Assembly (NCBI GenBank): GCA_964036195.1
Contig: OZ038457.1
Coordinates: 21,355,147 to 21,419,146 of the forward strand
Direction: 5' to 3'
Origin: Sphaerolaimus hirsutus
Taxonomy: Eukaryota; Nematoda; Chromadorea; Monhysterida; Sphaerolaimidae
DNA length: 64,000 nucleotides
Below the pieces are notes generated by a model. It did no database searches. It saw only the letters and a list, made by a program, of their open reading frames with translations, and was not told where the DNA came from. Of this stretch, positions 25,001 through 38,095 are shown one piece after another (positions within the stretch are counted from its first letter, which is position 1; every line of letters starts with the position of its first letter). Position numbers and translations under genes: made by a program.

Positions 25001-28000
25001 GTCCAGACTGTCGCTCAGCTCCTTGCCGCTGGCTGCGCGCAGACTGACGCCTCGCGCAGCTGCCGCTGCTAGCAACTGTGCATGGGGGGTTGGTTCCGGG
25101 TGAGGGGTTGTTTGAGGGGGGGTTTGGGGGGGGGTTGTTTGAGGGGGGTGGGGGTTGGGGGGGTTGATTGAGGCTTGGGGGGTTGATTGAGGCTTGGGGG
25201 GTGGTTTGAGGGATTTTTTCGTGGGTTGAGTTTATGATGGCCCTACACGCACTAGTTTACAAGGAAACCAAATGTCAACTGGTTCCCATAACAATTCAAA
25301 GCGTTCTGACGAGCCGACGAACGACGTTCAATTGAAAAAGTGTTGAATCGTGCTGCAGATGAAGCTGTAGTGTTGAAAAAAATGTTGCGGCACGTGCAAT
25401 GACAAGGCCCGCATGAAGTATATGTGTATACAATAATGCGTAGTGTTACTCACTCGCAAGCTTTGAATTCGGATGGGTGACAACCAGTTGACATTTGGTG
25501 TCGTTGTCAACTAGTGTGTGGGGACAATGTGGGCGAGATAAGGTTCGGACGATTTATTGAATTTCTATATATTGAAGAAGTTGACAAAGGTTACTCTAAA
25601 GAGCAAATACCAAAAGTATAGCAAAATTTGAAAAAGGCACAATTCTACCTCTGTAATTAACGTAGATGCGCACAAATACACCTTGTAAAGAGCAGTAAAA
25701 ATACATGCGCACCGGCTTGTAATTAGTCTCATTTGGGACGGGATGTCTTCGAAGGACCGCGCAGTCGGGATACTCATCGCAAATCTTGCGTGCCACCTGA
25801 AAATCACGGAAAAAAAGGGCTGTAATTCAGTTGCCTAGCCTGCCACTGCCAAGAAGTTCGCGTTTAATTTTTTTCCATTTACTTAACCGGTTCAAAACGT
25901 TGAGCGTTGAGAAGCGTAAGCGTTGAGAAGGAAGCGTTGAGAAGGCAACCGTGTATATTTAAGTGGTGACCGATTTTGAAGGATGAATATTATAAAACGT
26001 TATACTGGAAACCCTAACTGATCTGCAACTCATCTGATCTGATCTAACAGGAGTCCCTAACTCAGCTATCGCATCTAGTCATGTAAACACGACATTAAAC
26101 GCACATTTGAGCTACATATCAGAATATTCAATATAGTAGTTTATTGAACTTACTACTAAACTACAAGAAAAAGCTCAGCACACAAAAACAGTTCCAAAAA
26201 TACCAGCAAAAGACCCACACCCCAGGGCCGTATCCAGGGGGGGGGGGGCCCCCCTCCCGGGGCGAGACCAGAAAGTGACCGGAAAATTCGACTTTTTCAA
26301 CGTCAGCGTAAAAAAGTTTGCGCGCAAGCGCGCATTCTTCACCAGAAATACGGTATTATCATTCGATTTGCTCCATGTGGCCGCAAATCGTTGTAAGTAC
26401 ACTCAATGTTGTGTTTTTGCTGTTTTGTATGTATATTTACATATATATACAGCATTCCATGGCGCTGATGCCAACGCCAATGGCGCCATGGCGTGGTTCC
26501 TACTAATGGCGCCATTCCGCCACTATGTAGCTAAAATTTTAGGGGGGGGCTGAGCCCCCCCCCCCCTCGCCGGCCTCCGTAAACATACAGCCCCCCCCCC
26601 GCTCAAAAATCCTGGATACGTCCCTGCACTAGTTGACACTAGGTGTGTCAACTAGTCTGTGTCAACTGAGATTTCGGCTGCAGGTGTCGCAGAGCCATCT
26701 CCAAATGCACTTGCGGCAATGTTGCAAAATAAATATTACGGCAAGTCTGCACTGCTCGGCATCTAAACCTGCATGGCATCTGGACCTGGATAGCATGGAT
26801 TTCTGCCTGCTTGGCATCTAGACCTGCTTGGCATCTACCGTCCCATAGATGCCAAGCGGGCTACATGCCGGCACATGCCATGCGGTCTCCATGCCGTGTG
26901 GGTGTAGATGCCAAGCAGGCTGAACCCCCCCCCCCCACACACACCCACGAGACGGCACATGTATGCATCTGACCCCCCCCCCACAGTGAATGTGCATATC
27001 ATTATACTTATATTCTGGTTACTTTACACCCTGCACGCGTGGTTCCCGCTGGGAGTGTGCCAACGATGGTTAGCGTGTGCGAGTTTCATAAAAAGATGAC
27101 AAAATTGATTGTTGTTATAATGTTATTCATTTACATATTCACATCGATGAATTTTTTCATCTTTTTACGGAAATCGCGTGACTTTCACAATCATTGGCAC
27201 GCTTCCAACACGAGACATAAATCAGTGCGATGGCAGAGTATCATGTACGCTGAGTATACTATTGATGCTGTGCCTGTTATATTTTGCATTTCAAATTAAT
27301 CGATTTGATAGGTAGTCTTGACGTTAGGCCAGCCGCAAACTGCGGTGGCGCGGCAACTGCCTTTGAAGCCGGAAATGGGCAATTGCATTGCACACCGCGA
27401 TTTGCGTTTTTTCTTGTATTGGAATTGGGGACTTCCATTCCAAAAGTTCACAAGCGCCAAATCTAGAAAAATAGAGTTAAGCATGGAATTGACCTCCACG
27501 TATAGGTTTTCACATTTCAGAGAAAAAATTTCAGCATTATGGTCCATTTCAGTCCTGAGATTTTGTTCATTCAGATTTTCAGTAAAATCACAATTTTCAT
27601 ATCGAAAGTTCACATATCCATCTCAAATCCCCTATGAAAAACAGAAGTTTCACGTCGAAAGTTCACATATCCATCACAGACCACTTGAGTTTCATTTCAT
27701 AAGTTCACAAGTCCAAAAAATATTTTCATTTCCATTTTCGATGCACCGTTAGGAAGTTATTTACATTTCAAGTCCAAATTTTCAAATTTACATATTTTGG
27801 GTGGTTTACAAAATATGACATAACTCCCAAAATTCAGGATCGGGATTGGCTTTTTAGGATATCGGTCAATGTCAATGTTGATGTCAATGTTCGATATTTA
27901 TGTTTGACATCAATTAATTAATTCGATCATCGCATGTTGCACCGACGTCTCTCGCAAACAAACCCAATCAAAACATCATAACTCGCAATCGATCGGTGGG

Positions 28001-31000
28001 TGTGGGCAGCGGGGGTGGGGGGGGGGGGGGTATGCGTCAAACATTGAGCTCAGAAGCCAAACACAAAGGGACATCCATTGTTATGTGTACTTCCATTCTT
28101 CTTTGCCCTTTGTGTTTGCTGCCTGAGTTCACATACCTCCCCGCGCCACCTGCCCGCGCGCCCGGATGGCATCTAGCCCGCTTGGCACCTGGCCCCAGCC
28201 GTCTGCTTGGCACCTACGCCACCGCCCGCTTAGCATCCAGCATTGGATAGATGCCAAGCAGGTCTAGATGCCAAGCAGGCAGAAATCCATGCTATCCGGG
28301 TCCAGATGCCAAGCGGATTAGATGCCATTTAGGCCTGACCCGTCCCTGCCACCCCCCCCCCCAAAAAAAAAGAAAAGAAAAAAGTGGCCAAACACCCCGC
28401 CAACACACGGCCATGTTAGCCAAAAGCATGAACTCCTCCACGAGGGAGTGCGTGTCCAGGGGCTCCTTCTCTTGCACCCCGATGGGGTCGTGCGTTTCGC
28501 TGTCAAGCTTGAACCTGCGAGGTACGGCTGCGTTGAGGAGTTATTGATGGTGGATAACAGTGGCGCCATTTCGGAGATGTAACTCCATTGGCGCCAGCGC
28601 AGTTCTGGCTTGCATGATTTTACTACGGTGGAAAACGGTACAGCTTTGCGGTAAACGATACGGTAAACTTTCCATTTTGCGGTATATTGTACGGTAAGTA
28701 TTCAATTTTGCGGTAAACGGTGCGGTCCGGTAGGGTTAATTCTGCCACCCTGGTGGTCGGTAATTACCGTTTTCATATTAGCCTTGATTTTGCGCCTTGT
28801 TTGCTGGCGGTGCACCCTTCAAAGGTGACACAAAAAATTGGCGTCATAGTAGCATAAAAAAATAAATAGTTGCCAATTTTGTCTGGTTCCATTGACGCCT
28901 ACAGCAACTTTTCGGGCGCCCTTCGGCAGAAAAATGCAAAAACATTGCTCACCGGATCTCAACACTAGCGAGTTTCAGTGCGCCCTGAGCGGTCCGCTTT
29001 GATTTCAGTTTTTTTGCCAGGTTATTCAGCCGTCGCAAGCCAGTCGTCAGGGGGTCTGGCAAAGTTTTTTAGGTTGTTTTTTGGGGGGTGACAGGAAAGT
29101 TTGAGTCTTTTGCATCCAGAGAATTACGTTACAATTGCCAATCCAGTCCAGTAATCTACCCATCTGGAGCGACTTCCTTGAGAAATTTTCATGACTTTTT
29201 GCCTATTTTCGCATTTAAAACCACTAGTTCAAATGCCAAATTTACGCAAATAACAGAAGGAGCAGATGCAAGAATCCACTAGGGGTCGCAGAAGAACCTT
29301 TTTATAATATTCAACTTTCAAAATCGGTCAGCAGTGAAAGTTATACTGATACCTCCAGATTTGTCTCGGTTGAGAATTCTAAAACCTGTTGAGTAGAAAA
29401 AGTCCGAATCTACAAGAATCCACCCTACCCCTACAATAGGGTTTCCACCCAACCCACCAAAGGGTTCAAATGGAATCCCGATCCCGAATCCCGAAAATCA
29501 TGGGATTTTGCAGTCCCGATCACGAAATAAAAAAAAAACAATCCCAATACGATCTCGAAACATTTGACAACCCAATCCCAACCAGGAATTTTTTTCTAAA
29601 TGACTTTTTTTTTTGCGTTTTTAGACTTTTTGGGTGAAATTTCGAGAAAAACCCACAATACCAGAGCATTGTCCAAAATCATCATCCCGAGAAAATTCCA
29701 ACCCCGATCCCGTGACCCTAACCCTGATGCCGATCCCGAAAATGAAAAAAAAACAATCCCGATCCCGAAAAGTCAATCCCGCTCCGTAACCGACCATCCA
29801 AATTCCCATCATCAATTCTCTCCTGCGCCTGTTTATAAGTAAAAGCCGATCGACTTCTAATCAAACTTTTGCAAAAGTCCACTTTTTGTACGCTGACATT
29901 TTCCGGATCAATGTGCCATATAACGCTGAATGCAAATCGATCTTCGTTTCCGCGCAGGGAACACAAATTCGAACTCAATAAATCTGGCAGCATGTCAATT
30001 CGCCGGTCGGTTAAATAAACTGTGGTGCCGCGTTTTGAGGCCTCTAAATCCATCGCGTTGCCTGGGAAAATGTGAAAATTTTGGAAGGGTTTGGGGTTTG
30101 TGGAATTGTTTTCACAAAATCGAAGTAGCCTAATGAAGATGTAATTATGTAGTTACATTTTAGCGGATATTTATAAAGGCGGTTCAATGAAAAGTGGAAC
30201 TAAGGTGCCAGACCATGTCAAATGTAAAATGTAAATGCAATGCAAGTGTAAAATGCCATGAAAAGTTCCAAACATCCAGACAAACATTAAACTTCTGACA
30301 TTTTACAGGACATTCACAGCGTCTGGGTTTGGTCCCGGGAACCTCAACACCACAAAATATCAAATATCAACTTGAATCGACTCAACCCCTCCAACCCCCC
30401 GCCCCCCAAAACACACCGGGTCTAACAAAATGTGACACGTCGGCAATGTGCACGCCCACTTCGAGTAGCTGCTCGTTGTCGGGCACGGGTCTGCAGTGCA
30501 GGGCATCGTCGATGTCCGTGCAGCCGGGCGGGTCCACCTGGGGGTTTGATTGGAATGTAGGGCGCTTAAGGCGCAATTTCATTTAAGAACCCTGCAAGAG
30601 TGTTGGGCGCCTTAATTTGTTTGGGGTGATTTTTGATGGAAAGCTTCAATTTTCAATGACAATTTCCAATTTTTGTTTGTTATTCGACCGGGAGCTATTT
30701 GGGGAGTTCCATTCCAAAAGTTCACAAGCGCCAAATCCAGAAAAATCGAGTTAAGCGTGGATAGTATAGTTTTTCCACGTATAGTTTTTCACATTTTAGA
30801 AAAAAAATCCGCGTTATAGTCGATTTCGTTCCCGAGCTACAGTGGTACGGATTTTCAAAAAAATCGCAATTTTTACATCGAAAGTTCACATATCCATGAC
30901 TAGTCCCCTATGAAAAACAGGACTTCAACATCGAAAATGCATAAATCCATTTCAGACCGCCGGAGTTTCATATCGAAAATGCACATATCCAAAAAATAGT

Positions 31001-34000
31001 TTCATTTCCAAAAATGCACGCTTGCTTCGGAGCGGCCGCGAAGAGCTGGCCGGAATTCCCATACAAAATAAAGTTTCATTACCAAAAATGCATACATGAA
31101 TTTCCAAATCTATTTTGCACTATAAATAAAATATGTGTGCATATATTGATCTGATACCGTTAAGAAGTTATTTAACATTTTATTCCAAACGTTCAGATTT
31201 CTTCCCAATTTTGGGTGACTTACAAAATCTCACATAACTCCCTAAATATTTCCCGGCCAACAAAATTTGTGGTTACAAAAATTGTAGAGAAATGTCGGAT
31301 CTACTGTCGGAGAAACTGCAAGGCAAGCTTTGTCGCCCAAACATAGCGCCGTCGGGCCATCGTCAAACTTTAAAATACGATTTTCAAAAATTGAAAATTG
31401 TGGATATATGAGTTTTTGGAATGAAACTCCCCATTTAATGAAAGGAGTTATTCGAAGTTATGCTGCAGATGAATAACACAGGAAATCTTTCTCTCAGCCA
31501 AACGCCTCTCGTTAAAACGGAAATCTAAGTTACATTCAAAAGAAAAAAGTGAAAAACAAACCGAGCAAATGTCCAAATGACGCAGGTCCCGCCGAACTTT
31601 CAGGTCGGCATCAGTGATTATCCAAGGCATTTTGGGAAGACACGACAGAATATCTGCAATACTTTATTCATTTTGAAAAATCGAAAAGCGCGGTGGTAGC
31701 CTGGGTGCAGTGCCGCACCCCGTAAAATGTATATTTATGTAAATTGTCATGTAATATGTCTTGAAAATTTTAAATGTAAGCAAAAAAAAAGAAGGAAAAA
31801 ATTGACATTATTCAGGATCTTACAGGACATTTTACTTTACATTTTACTATCATTTTACAGGTTCCGGGACTTGCCCCAGCCCAAGAACCCTTCTCCAACC
31901 AGCGTTGAACTTCTCGTGGGGCACGTCGTGTTCGAGCAGCAACACCTCGTTCTCGGTGTCCCTGTCGCCCAGATCGCCCAGGGTGCGCAAATAGTGCCCC
32001 CGGGGGTATCTGGAGTCCGCTGGCCAGTCATCGATCGCTACCATGATACGTCTGAATTTGGGGCATTCAGTTATGGTAGAGGTTTTTTAATTGGACTTTG
32101 TATGCACAGATCTATTTGGCGTAATAGGGTGGGAACATGTATCGTAGTTGATTATCACCGGTAAGTAACTACCAAAAGTTACCGCTAAATTATATCGTCC
32201 CAATAAGTCATAATTAATTTAACTCACTTTCCTCTGAGCGATTCCGCCTGTCTGCATTCGACGCGAACTCTCGGAACTCGCTTCTCCGCCGGCGAAAACA
32301 GATGCCTACAAAAGAATGAATCAATTTTTCCATTATAATCGAGCCCACTATAATTTACGCATTTTAATTTGCACACCTGAATCCGTAAGATGGCCCCGAG
32401 GGTAGCAACAAAATGCCGCAATAAGGACGCCAATTTCTTTTCAGAATGCCCACCACCCGCGCGGTGGGCAGCGCGTTCGTTAGCGGCTTCGCAGATTTTC
32501 CGGCGCTGACCTGGTGAAAGGTGAAAAGTGGGGAAAGTTGTGGACGTTCTGGTGAAAATTGCGCACTTTGTCAAGTGGTAAGTGATAAGTGAACTCATGA
32601 TTAAAAAATACGTCTAGTGTGATTATGCGAAGTAAAATTGAAAGCGTTTGGCGCTAGCGCCAAACGACTATTTTCCTGTAACACAATTGGCGTTATGTGT
32701 CTGGGCAGCGGCATGACGCTTCCACAGCACCAGTGAGAGTGCAGGTAAACGTGAAAGTAGAAAAGTAAATGTGCAACCGATGATAGCTTGGCTCATCACA
32801 TAAAAAGATACAAGTTTGCCACTGGCCTTCAGAAAACTCAAAAAAAACACCTGCTCCACTCCAACACGATCATCATCCTCAAGCAGGGCATCATCATCCA
32901 CAAAATCGGCATCAGCCTCAGCGCCGATCGCATCACCCGCATCTCCACTATCCACTTGCATCGCTTCAGTGCCGTCGGTGGGCTCGGAGTGCTCGCCAGA
33001 CTCGTTGCAGGCGGTCGTGTTCGACGTGGACTCTTCGAACTCGCGCATCTGGGTGTGGTAAGATGATAGATTGGAATGTGGCATGTAATTTGAAAATGGT
33101 GCATTATTTTTAACATTGTCGATATGTGTCGAATTAATGTCGACACTTTATGTCGATAATCGACCTTCAATGTGATATACCGTATATCCTCGAATAAGTC
33201 CCCCGGGGAGTTATTTTTTCGTCAGAAGTTTTTGAGGGGGGAGTTATTCGAGGGGGGAGTTATTTTTTCGTCGGTATTTCCAGTAAAATGTTTGATAAAT
33301 TTACGGCACAAATGGGTTAATTAGGTAACATAAATCATTTGTAGGAATACAAAATTCACAATTCAAGCAGTGAAAACAAAGTTAGTGAACTCTAGCTGCA
33401 AGATATTACATGTATTTACATATTAAATACATAAAACGTTTTTTATAAATGTGAAATGTGATGAAATGTTTCTACCCATCAAAGTGGGGGGAGTTATTCG
33501 AGGGGGGTTGTTTTTCCCTCACGATCACAAGAGGGGGGACTTAATCGAGAGGGGGAGTTATTCGAGAGGGGGTACTTATTCGAGGATATAGCGGTAAAGC
33601 CCGAAATTTTAATACCGGCACAAACCCTCAACTCCCTGGCTGGGCGGGACCATTCATTTTTGGGCAACATTTCCAGACAAACTAAATCGCCTTGGATCGC
33701 CCGGTTGCAATTGAGAAGACCCTGCAACGTTGACAATCAGTTTGAATGTAAATATAGTTTCATTGAAATTCATTTATTTACTTATTTACACCCACTTATC
33801 CAATGTTTGCGAAAAATTCTAAATACCAAATATCATCAAAAATGTTGGAAATTTTTTGTTACATTAAAGGTGCCAATTTTATATTCAAACATCATTTAGT
33901 CAAACCCAATTTTCTCAGTTTTTTTACCTGTACCAGAACTTGTTCCCCGCTGGTCACATCTAAATCAGTGTCAGCCACAGAAGGGTAAACATATGCTTCC

Positions 34001-37000
34001 AGATAATTGTCACGAGACACCTGCAAATGGAAAAGGTACATATATAGTTTCTTCTAATAGAACGGCACACCTACAATGGAAAGGCGGTTAGAAATTACGT
34101 TAGAAGTGCCAATACACAAAACATATGCCAAAAAATGGACGGCAAGCGATAATTTAGAGGCTCTATTTGTTTTCATATATTCACTTTTGTTTTTTGTGCA
34201 AATGAAAAATGTGTGAAAATTTTTTGCAAAAAGTAGAACGGCAGCCTCAAACAGAACGGTAGGTAACAAATGTTGACGAAAAAATAGAACGGCTCACTTC
34301 TATTAGATGAAAAACGGCATTGCACAAAGTATCTGGAAAGCGACAGAAAGTGTATCCGTGGATACTCAGTCAGCTCATTCGCGCGGACACAGATCGAATT
34401 TCCAGAGAAAAATTCACCAGAAAAATGCCGTTCACATCGCAATTTAGTTGTTTAAACCCACCCACGCCACCAGGGGTATCTTGAATTTTGACCCTCCGAG
34501 TGGTTGGATAGATAGCAAATCGCTCCTCCGGAGGGATAGATAGCTGAAAAATTTTCTGGGGGGGGGGGGGGGTTGGGGGGGGGGGGGTTTGGGGGGGGTT
34601 GTGGTGGTTCGATATATAGGCGTTTTCGGGGCATAGAAGGAGGAAAAGGGAGAAAAATCGCTAAAAGTAGGTGTAAAATAGCTTAAAATGAGTATACAAG
34701 AGCATATAGTACTTAAAATAGCTGAAAATAGGCAGTTAGACGCATGAACTAGTGATTTTGAAGGTGAAAATCTATATATAGGTATGAAAAATAGCGATTT
34801 TGAGCGAAAATTGGGGTATAGTGTCTGAAAAATCGCTCCAGATAGGTAGATAGCTGGGCGATTTGGGGGGGGGGGGGTTTAGGGGGTAGTAGCCCAAAAT
34901 TTTGCCTCCGGGATAGATAGATAGCTGAGCGGCCTCCGGGATAGATAGATAGCTGGGCGGTTTGGGGGGGGGGGGGGGTAACCCCCCCCCCAACCCCCCC
35001 CCCATTCGAGACCCCTGCACGCCACCAAAAATCCGAAACTTCATCTCAAATTTGTCACTTGTCACGCTGCAATGAAATGAGCCCGGAAAACAACCTGAAA
35101 AGTGCCTTGAATATATTTTCCGGCTGCCAAACCGCGTCGCATATCGCCCTGATTCAAATGTCCAGCGAAACGTACGGCGCCACGTTTTCGTTTACTCCCA
35201 ATGGTCGCATTCAAATTTAGACCGCCGCTTTTTGTCGATTTCGACTCGTCTGTGAAGGGTTTTTATGATATTTTTTATAAGTCAATAACCGCACACAGTT
35301 ATTTATTTTAAGTAATGCGTTCGAAAGTTTTTTAGAATCGGAACTAAAAAGCGGAATTGAGAAATCTATCGAAAAAAATCTGTATGAGGAAAAAGTTTTG
35401 CCTAAATGATAATTGCTAAAATGCTTCAAACTTCTTCGTGGGTCTGCTTTTCCATTCAAAATTAAGAATTTCAGAAAATAAAACTATACAAAATAAGAAA
35501 AAAAGATATGTTCTGCGTCCAAAAAAGCGTTCAAACGCATAACGTAAAATAACTGTGTGGTGCGACAGACAGGCGTACTTTTCAAATAAATAAAAATGTG
35601 CTACAATAATCGAAAAACTACCGTATTTCCTCGAAATACCCCCCCTCAAAATGGCCACTATGAATATGAGTCCGGGAAATGCATAACAGACGTTCAAAAC
35701 ACTTACTGTGTTACGTTAGAACATCGTTTATACCATCTATTTACATACTTATATAAGGATGTAAAAACTTATAAATGGTGGTTATTGTTGCTTTTTCATG
35801 TTTCTCTCAAAATTTGCACTCTGGAAAAATAAACCCCCGGGGGGTAATTCGAGGAAATACGGTAAAGAACCACCAGTTGTCAGTCAGGATCGAACAACTT
35901 GAGAAGACGGTTGTCTTAAATAAAAACAAACAACCAAAATTCTTGAGTATATCAATCTATGCCCTTCGACGACGAGCCATTGAAATAACGTTCGTTCACT
36001 GTGAACCATTCCAAAGTAGCGTGGAAACGGTACGTATCTCCGGTAAACGACACGGTATAGGTGTAAATATTTTCACATTTACAGGTACACTCGGTAAATT
36101 TTCCATAAAAATCTCAAGCAGACACCAAAAATTAAAACAAAAACCCTTTCAGCCACCTTTCAGCCATTCTCGCCAAACTGCCATCCCCAAACACACCGTC
36201 AATGCCCAATTTATCCAACAAATCAGTCCGAGGCACTTTGAGCGCGCTGATATAATCGCGGACAGTCGACGCGTACAATCCCTGCTGCGAGGCGAAATCC
36301 ACTATAGTTTGCTCGTCCGTTAGAATTGTGACGCGCTGAAAATGGATTCGATTTGAAGTGTGGGTCGGTTTTGAAGTGGGAAAAACAAACACTGGTTCGT
36401 CAATTTGCATGTGCAAAACTTGCACACACCAAATGTGACGTGATATAACTGCACACACTGAACTGGTTCGCCAACCAAATTTTGAAAATTTAGAGAACTC
36501 AAAAGTCAAATTTAAATGCATTTGAGTTTACCAGATAAGTCATTTTATATCTCAGTCGACTGCAGTTGACCGACATTTCATTTTGGCAAACTCAATTGCT
36601 TTAAAAGCCGATGTTAGATTTCAATTTACTGGGAGTAAGCCAGTGTGCTTAACGCCATAATTTCAACCATAAAATATCAGCCTTCGTGGGCGACCACGCC
36701 AGGTAATCTGACAACTGTTTCAAATGACTCAGCGCACCGGAATACGCGGTAACGGTTTTGCACAGACATTTTGCAAACGTAAACACAAACCTTGATGCCT
36801 AACGGAACGCAGTGCTTTTGGTAGAATTTTGCACACTTTACCAGCGTGTGCGCTTCGCGTACGTAGTCCAGCGGAGAGCTGAAAAAGGAAAAATTTTGAA
36901 TTGAGCAGATAATTTTTCGGATGGTTTCCACGGGAGGATTTTTTTGAAACATTTGTGTCAAAATTCGACATTGCTGATTTCTGGCTAGGGTTGCCAAGTT

Positions 37001-38095
37001 GTTTTCTTTGAAAACGTTTCTTCACGCATATTTGAAAACCATTTTTTCAAATTTCTCGACGGTCTCATTTGATACAAAATATCACCCAAGCCCCAGTCTG
37101 AGCGGGTTTTTTTAAGAAACCATTTTAAAAACAATACTTTAACTAACTCATCGAAAGTGTCCGGGTGGAACTGGTTGTAGAAAATGTGCCAGCGCCGCTT
37201 TTCATCCGTGTAAATCGTATCGCGTAGTTCCCTGCCGCGCCGCACGCTGCGACCATTCACCTGTGTGTAGGTATATTTAAATTGATGTTGTTGGGGTGGT
37301 TTTTCAACTGTTATTTAAAATAACGATTTAGATACAGGGGTGAAAACCTTTCTAATATTTTTGGAGAAAAATAAATCGGGCATTTTCCAAAGAGGAAATC
37401 CTGAAATATTAATGTAAATTTTTGTACAAAAAAATTCACCACGGCTTTTGACATTTTACAAAATTTATCTGACGTTTCAAATTTACATACGTTTTGCACT
37501 TCTAAACATCAAAACGTCAAAATATTACCACAAGAGACATCTGGTTCAGACAATCTTTAACATTCCAAACAGCATGCACTACAAATAAGAAAAAAATTAA
37601 ACCTCTTTGTACACCGCCTGTGGAATGATGATATCCGTAAACAGCTCATGTTTCTCATCAAGTAAAGCGTCAAATCGATCCATCAAAGTTGATAAGTCAA
37701 CCAGAAGCAAATGTGGTTCCGTAAACGTTTCACTCGGCGAGCCATCGGGAATTCTGAAAAGTGATGGAGTTGGACGAGGGCCAAGTTTTGGAAAAGTGAA
37801 TGAAAGGGGAAATAGGGACGAGATACAACGAGAATTTCAATGAATACGGTAAAAGTGGCTATTTTAAGCTGAATTTTTCAGTTCACACTAACCTAACTTT
37901 TCCAGATTTACACTCTTTACACGCGGCAAGGCCACATTCGACATCATCGCGCGTATATTTTTCCGAGCAAATTTTCCGCAAACTTCCATCCCTGGCCCTC
38001 CTGTGGACGAAAACTTTGCGTCGGGAGAGAATATTAGATTCAGGAACCAGACAATTCCCGCTGTCGGCAGACAAAAGAGAAGTGAAGGAAAACAT
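22049..38095 (-). CDS. DIS3: DIS3/Rrp44, exosome exo- and endoribonuclease, 23 exons, complete
   Basis: Catalytic subunit of the RNA exosome: 3'-5' hydrolytic exonuclease (RNB) plus PIN endonuclease. Exons: 38095-37893, 37753-37603, 37260-37148, 36878-36791, 36335-36179, 35249-35095, 34020-33928, 33721-33626, 33048-32851, 32510-32377, 32305-32228, 32051-31900, 31653-31562, 30537-30417, 30061-29795, 29055-28953, 28514-28409, 25796-25713, 25075-24910, 24251-24129, 23491-23419, 22748-22584, 22271-22049 (TGA). About 1046 codons; human is 958. N-terminal CR3 cysteines ([11 protein letters not shown]), PIN ([17 protein letters not shown]), cold-shock region ([33 protein letters not shown]), RNB active site [10 protein letters not shown] with all four acidic positions, [42 protein letters not shown], and an S1-like C-terminal region. 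Exon 9 is a 66-residue acidic insert. The start Met is the least certain part: an upstream first exon is possible. Confidence 0.93.
22809..23248. mobile_element. hAT-like element with GGGATCGGGAT repeats and 8-bp GTGTTGGT duplication (family F)
   Basis: Lies in the last DIS3 intron but one. Inverted ends TAGGGTTCAAACGGGA and TCCCGTTTGAACCCTA, flanked by GTGTTGGT at 22801-22808 and 23249-23256. The interior is mostly CGGGATCGGGAT repeats in the two orientations. Diverged relatives: 19700-19990, about 27835-27860 and 29465-29790. Confidence 0.85.
24546..24830. mobile_element. Palindromic GTGAAGTG-repeat element in a DIS3 intron
   Basis: Begins CAGCAAAAAATGGGTGCG and ends CACCCACTTTTTGCTG. Between are alternating GTGAAGTGT and ACACTTCAC motifs in both orientations, able to fold into a long hairpin. 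Shorter pieces of the same motif occur near 715-760 and 2795-2820. Confidence 0.7.
25250..25525. mobile_element. Element with ACTAGTTGAC...CAAATGTCAACTGGTTCC ends (family H)
   Basis: Two inverted ends: ACTAGTTTACAAGGAAACCAAATGTCAACTGGTTCC-like on the left, and its complement (CCAGTTGACATTTGGTGTCGTTGTCAACTAGTGTG-like) on the right. They enclose TCAAAGCGTTCTGACGAGCC. The same family occurs at 47955-48145, 50265-50400 and 53765-53850. Just upstream (25085-25215) is a G-rich GGGTTGTTTGAGGG array. Confidence 0.65.
26223..26626. mobile_element. hAT-like element, ends CAGGG.CGTATCCAGG
   Basis: Starts CAGGGCCGTATCCAGGGGGG and ends AAAAATCCTGGATACGTCCCTG, with flanking G/C-runs. A family-D GGCGCCATGGCG block is nested near 26455-26520. 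It lies in the 2.6 kb DIS3 intron between exons 17 and 18. A relative with a clear 8-bp duplication is at 55412-55862. Confidence 0.7.
26755..28345. repeat. Transposon debris in the large DIS3 intron: GGCATCT blocks and a shared unclassified repeat
   Basis: The intron between DIS3 exons 17 and 18 holds two GGCATCTAGACC/GATGCCAAGCGGG blocks (26755-26945, 28160-28345) related to the foldback at 10690-12155. It also holds a truncated copy (about 27410-27830) of an element seen more fully at 30705-31430 (shared phrase CCATTCCAAAAGTTCACAAG). No coding exon is seen here apart from the DIS3 exon ending at 28409. Confidence 0.55.
29465..29790. repeat. Degenerate family-F (CGATCCCGAATCCCG) repeat
   Basis: Starts near AGGGTTCAAATGGAATCCCG and runs through repeats of ATCCCGATCCCGAA, i.e. 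the complement of the 22809-23248 element. The right end stops at the 3' side of DIS3 exon 15. The end of the copy abuts the exon 15 donor (GTCGGT), so it may define that intron boundary. Confidence 0.5.
30705..31430. repeat. Unclassified dispersed repeat in DIS3 intron 13
   Basis: About 720 bases sharing phrases with 27410-27830 (CCATTCCAAAAGTTCACAAG, GCCAAATC.AGAAAAAT, ATCGAAAGTTCACATATCCAT). The ends read GGGGAGTTCCATTCC and GGAATGAAACTCCCC, i.e. an inverted pair, suggesting a non-autonomous DNA element. No ORF. Confidence 0.55.
31712..31890 (-). mobile_element. Family-A element inside DIS3 intron 12, not flush with the splice sites
   Basis: Palindromic copy with ends GGTGCAGTGCCGCACCCCGT and CCGGGACTTGCCCCAG on the + strand. 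The intron itself (31654-31899) has its own donor GTTGGA and a TTGCAG acceptor outside the element. It shows that the family also lands inside pre-existing introns. Confidence 0.6.
33178..33595. mobile_element. Family-C inverted-repeat element in DIS3 intron 8
   Basis: Ends TACCGTATATCCTCGAATAAG and CTTATTCGAGGATATAGCGGTA. The interior carries GAGGGGGGAGTTATTCGAGG repeats. Same family as 4290-4700, with slightly different ends. Confidence 0.7.
34471..35017. mobile_element. hAT-like element, family E, perfect 8-bp CACGCCAC duplication
   Basis: Begins CAGGGGTATCTTGAATTTTG and ends CATTCGAGACCCCTG. Flanked by CACGCCAC at 34463-34470 and 35018-35025, the clearest target duplication for this family. 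The interior has GATAGATAGATAGCTG, long G and C runs, and phrases shared with 14231-14723 and 18292-18802. It lies in DIS3 intron 6. No transposase is encoded. Confidence 0.87.
35620..35865. mobile_element. Short family-C element in DIS3 intron 5
   Basis: Starts TACCGTATTTCCTCGAAATA and ends GGTAATTCGAGGAAATACGGTA, about 245 bases, inverted ends of about 22 bases with CCCC/GGGG runs. Confidence 0.75.
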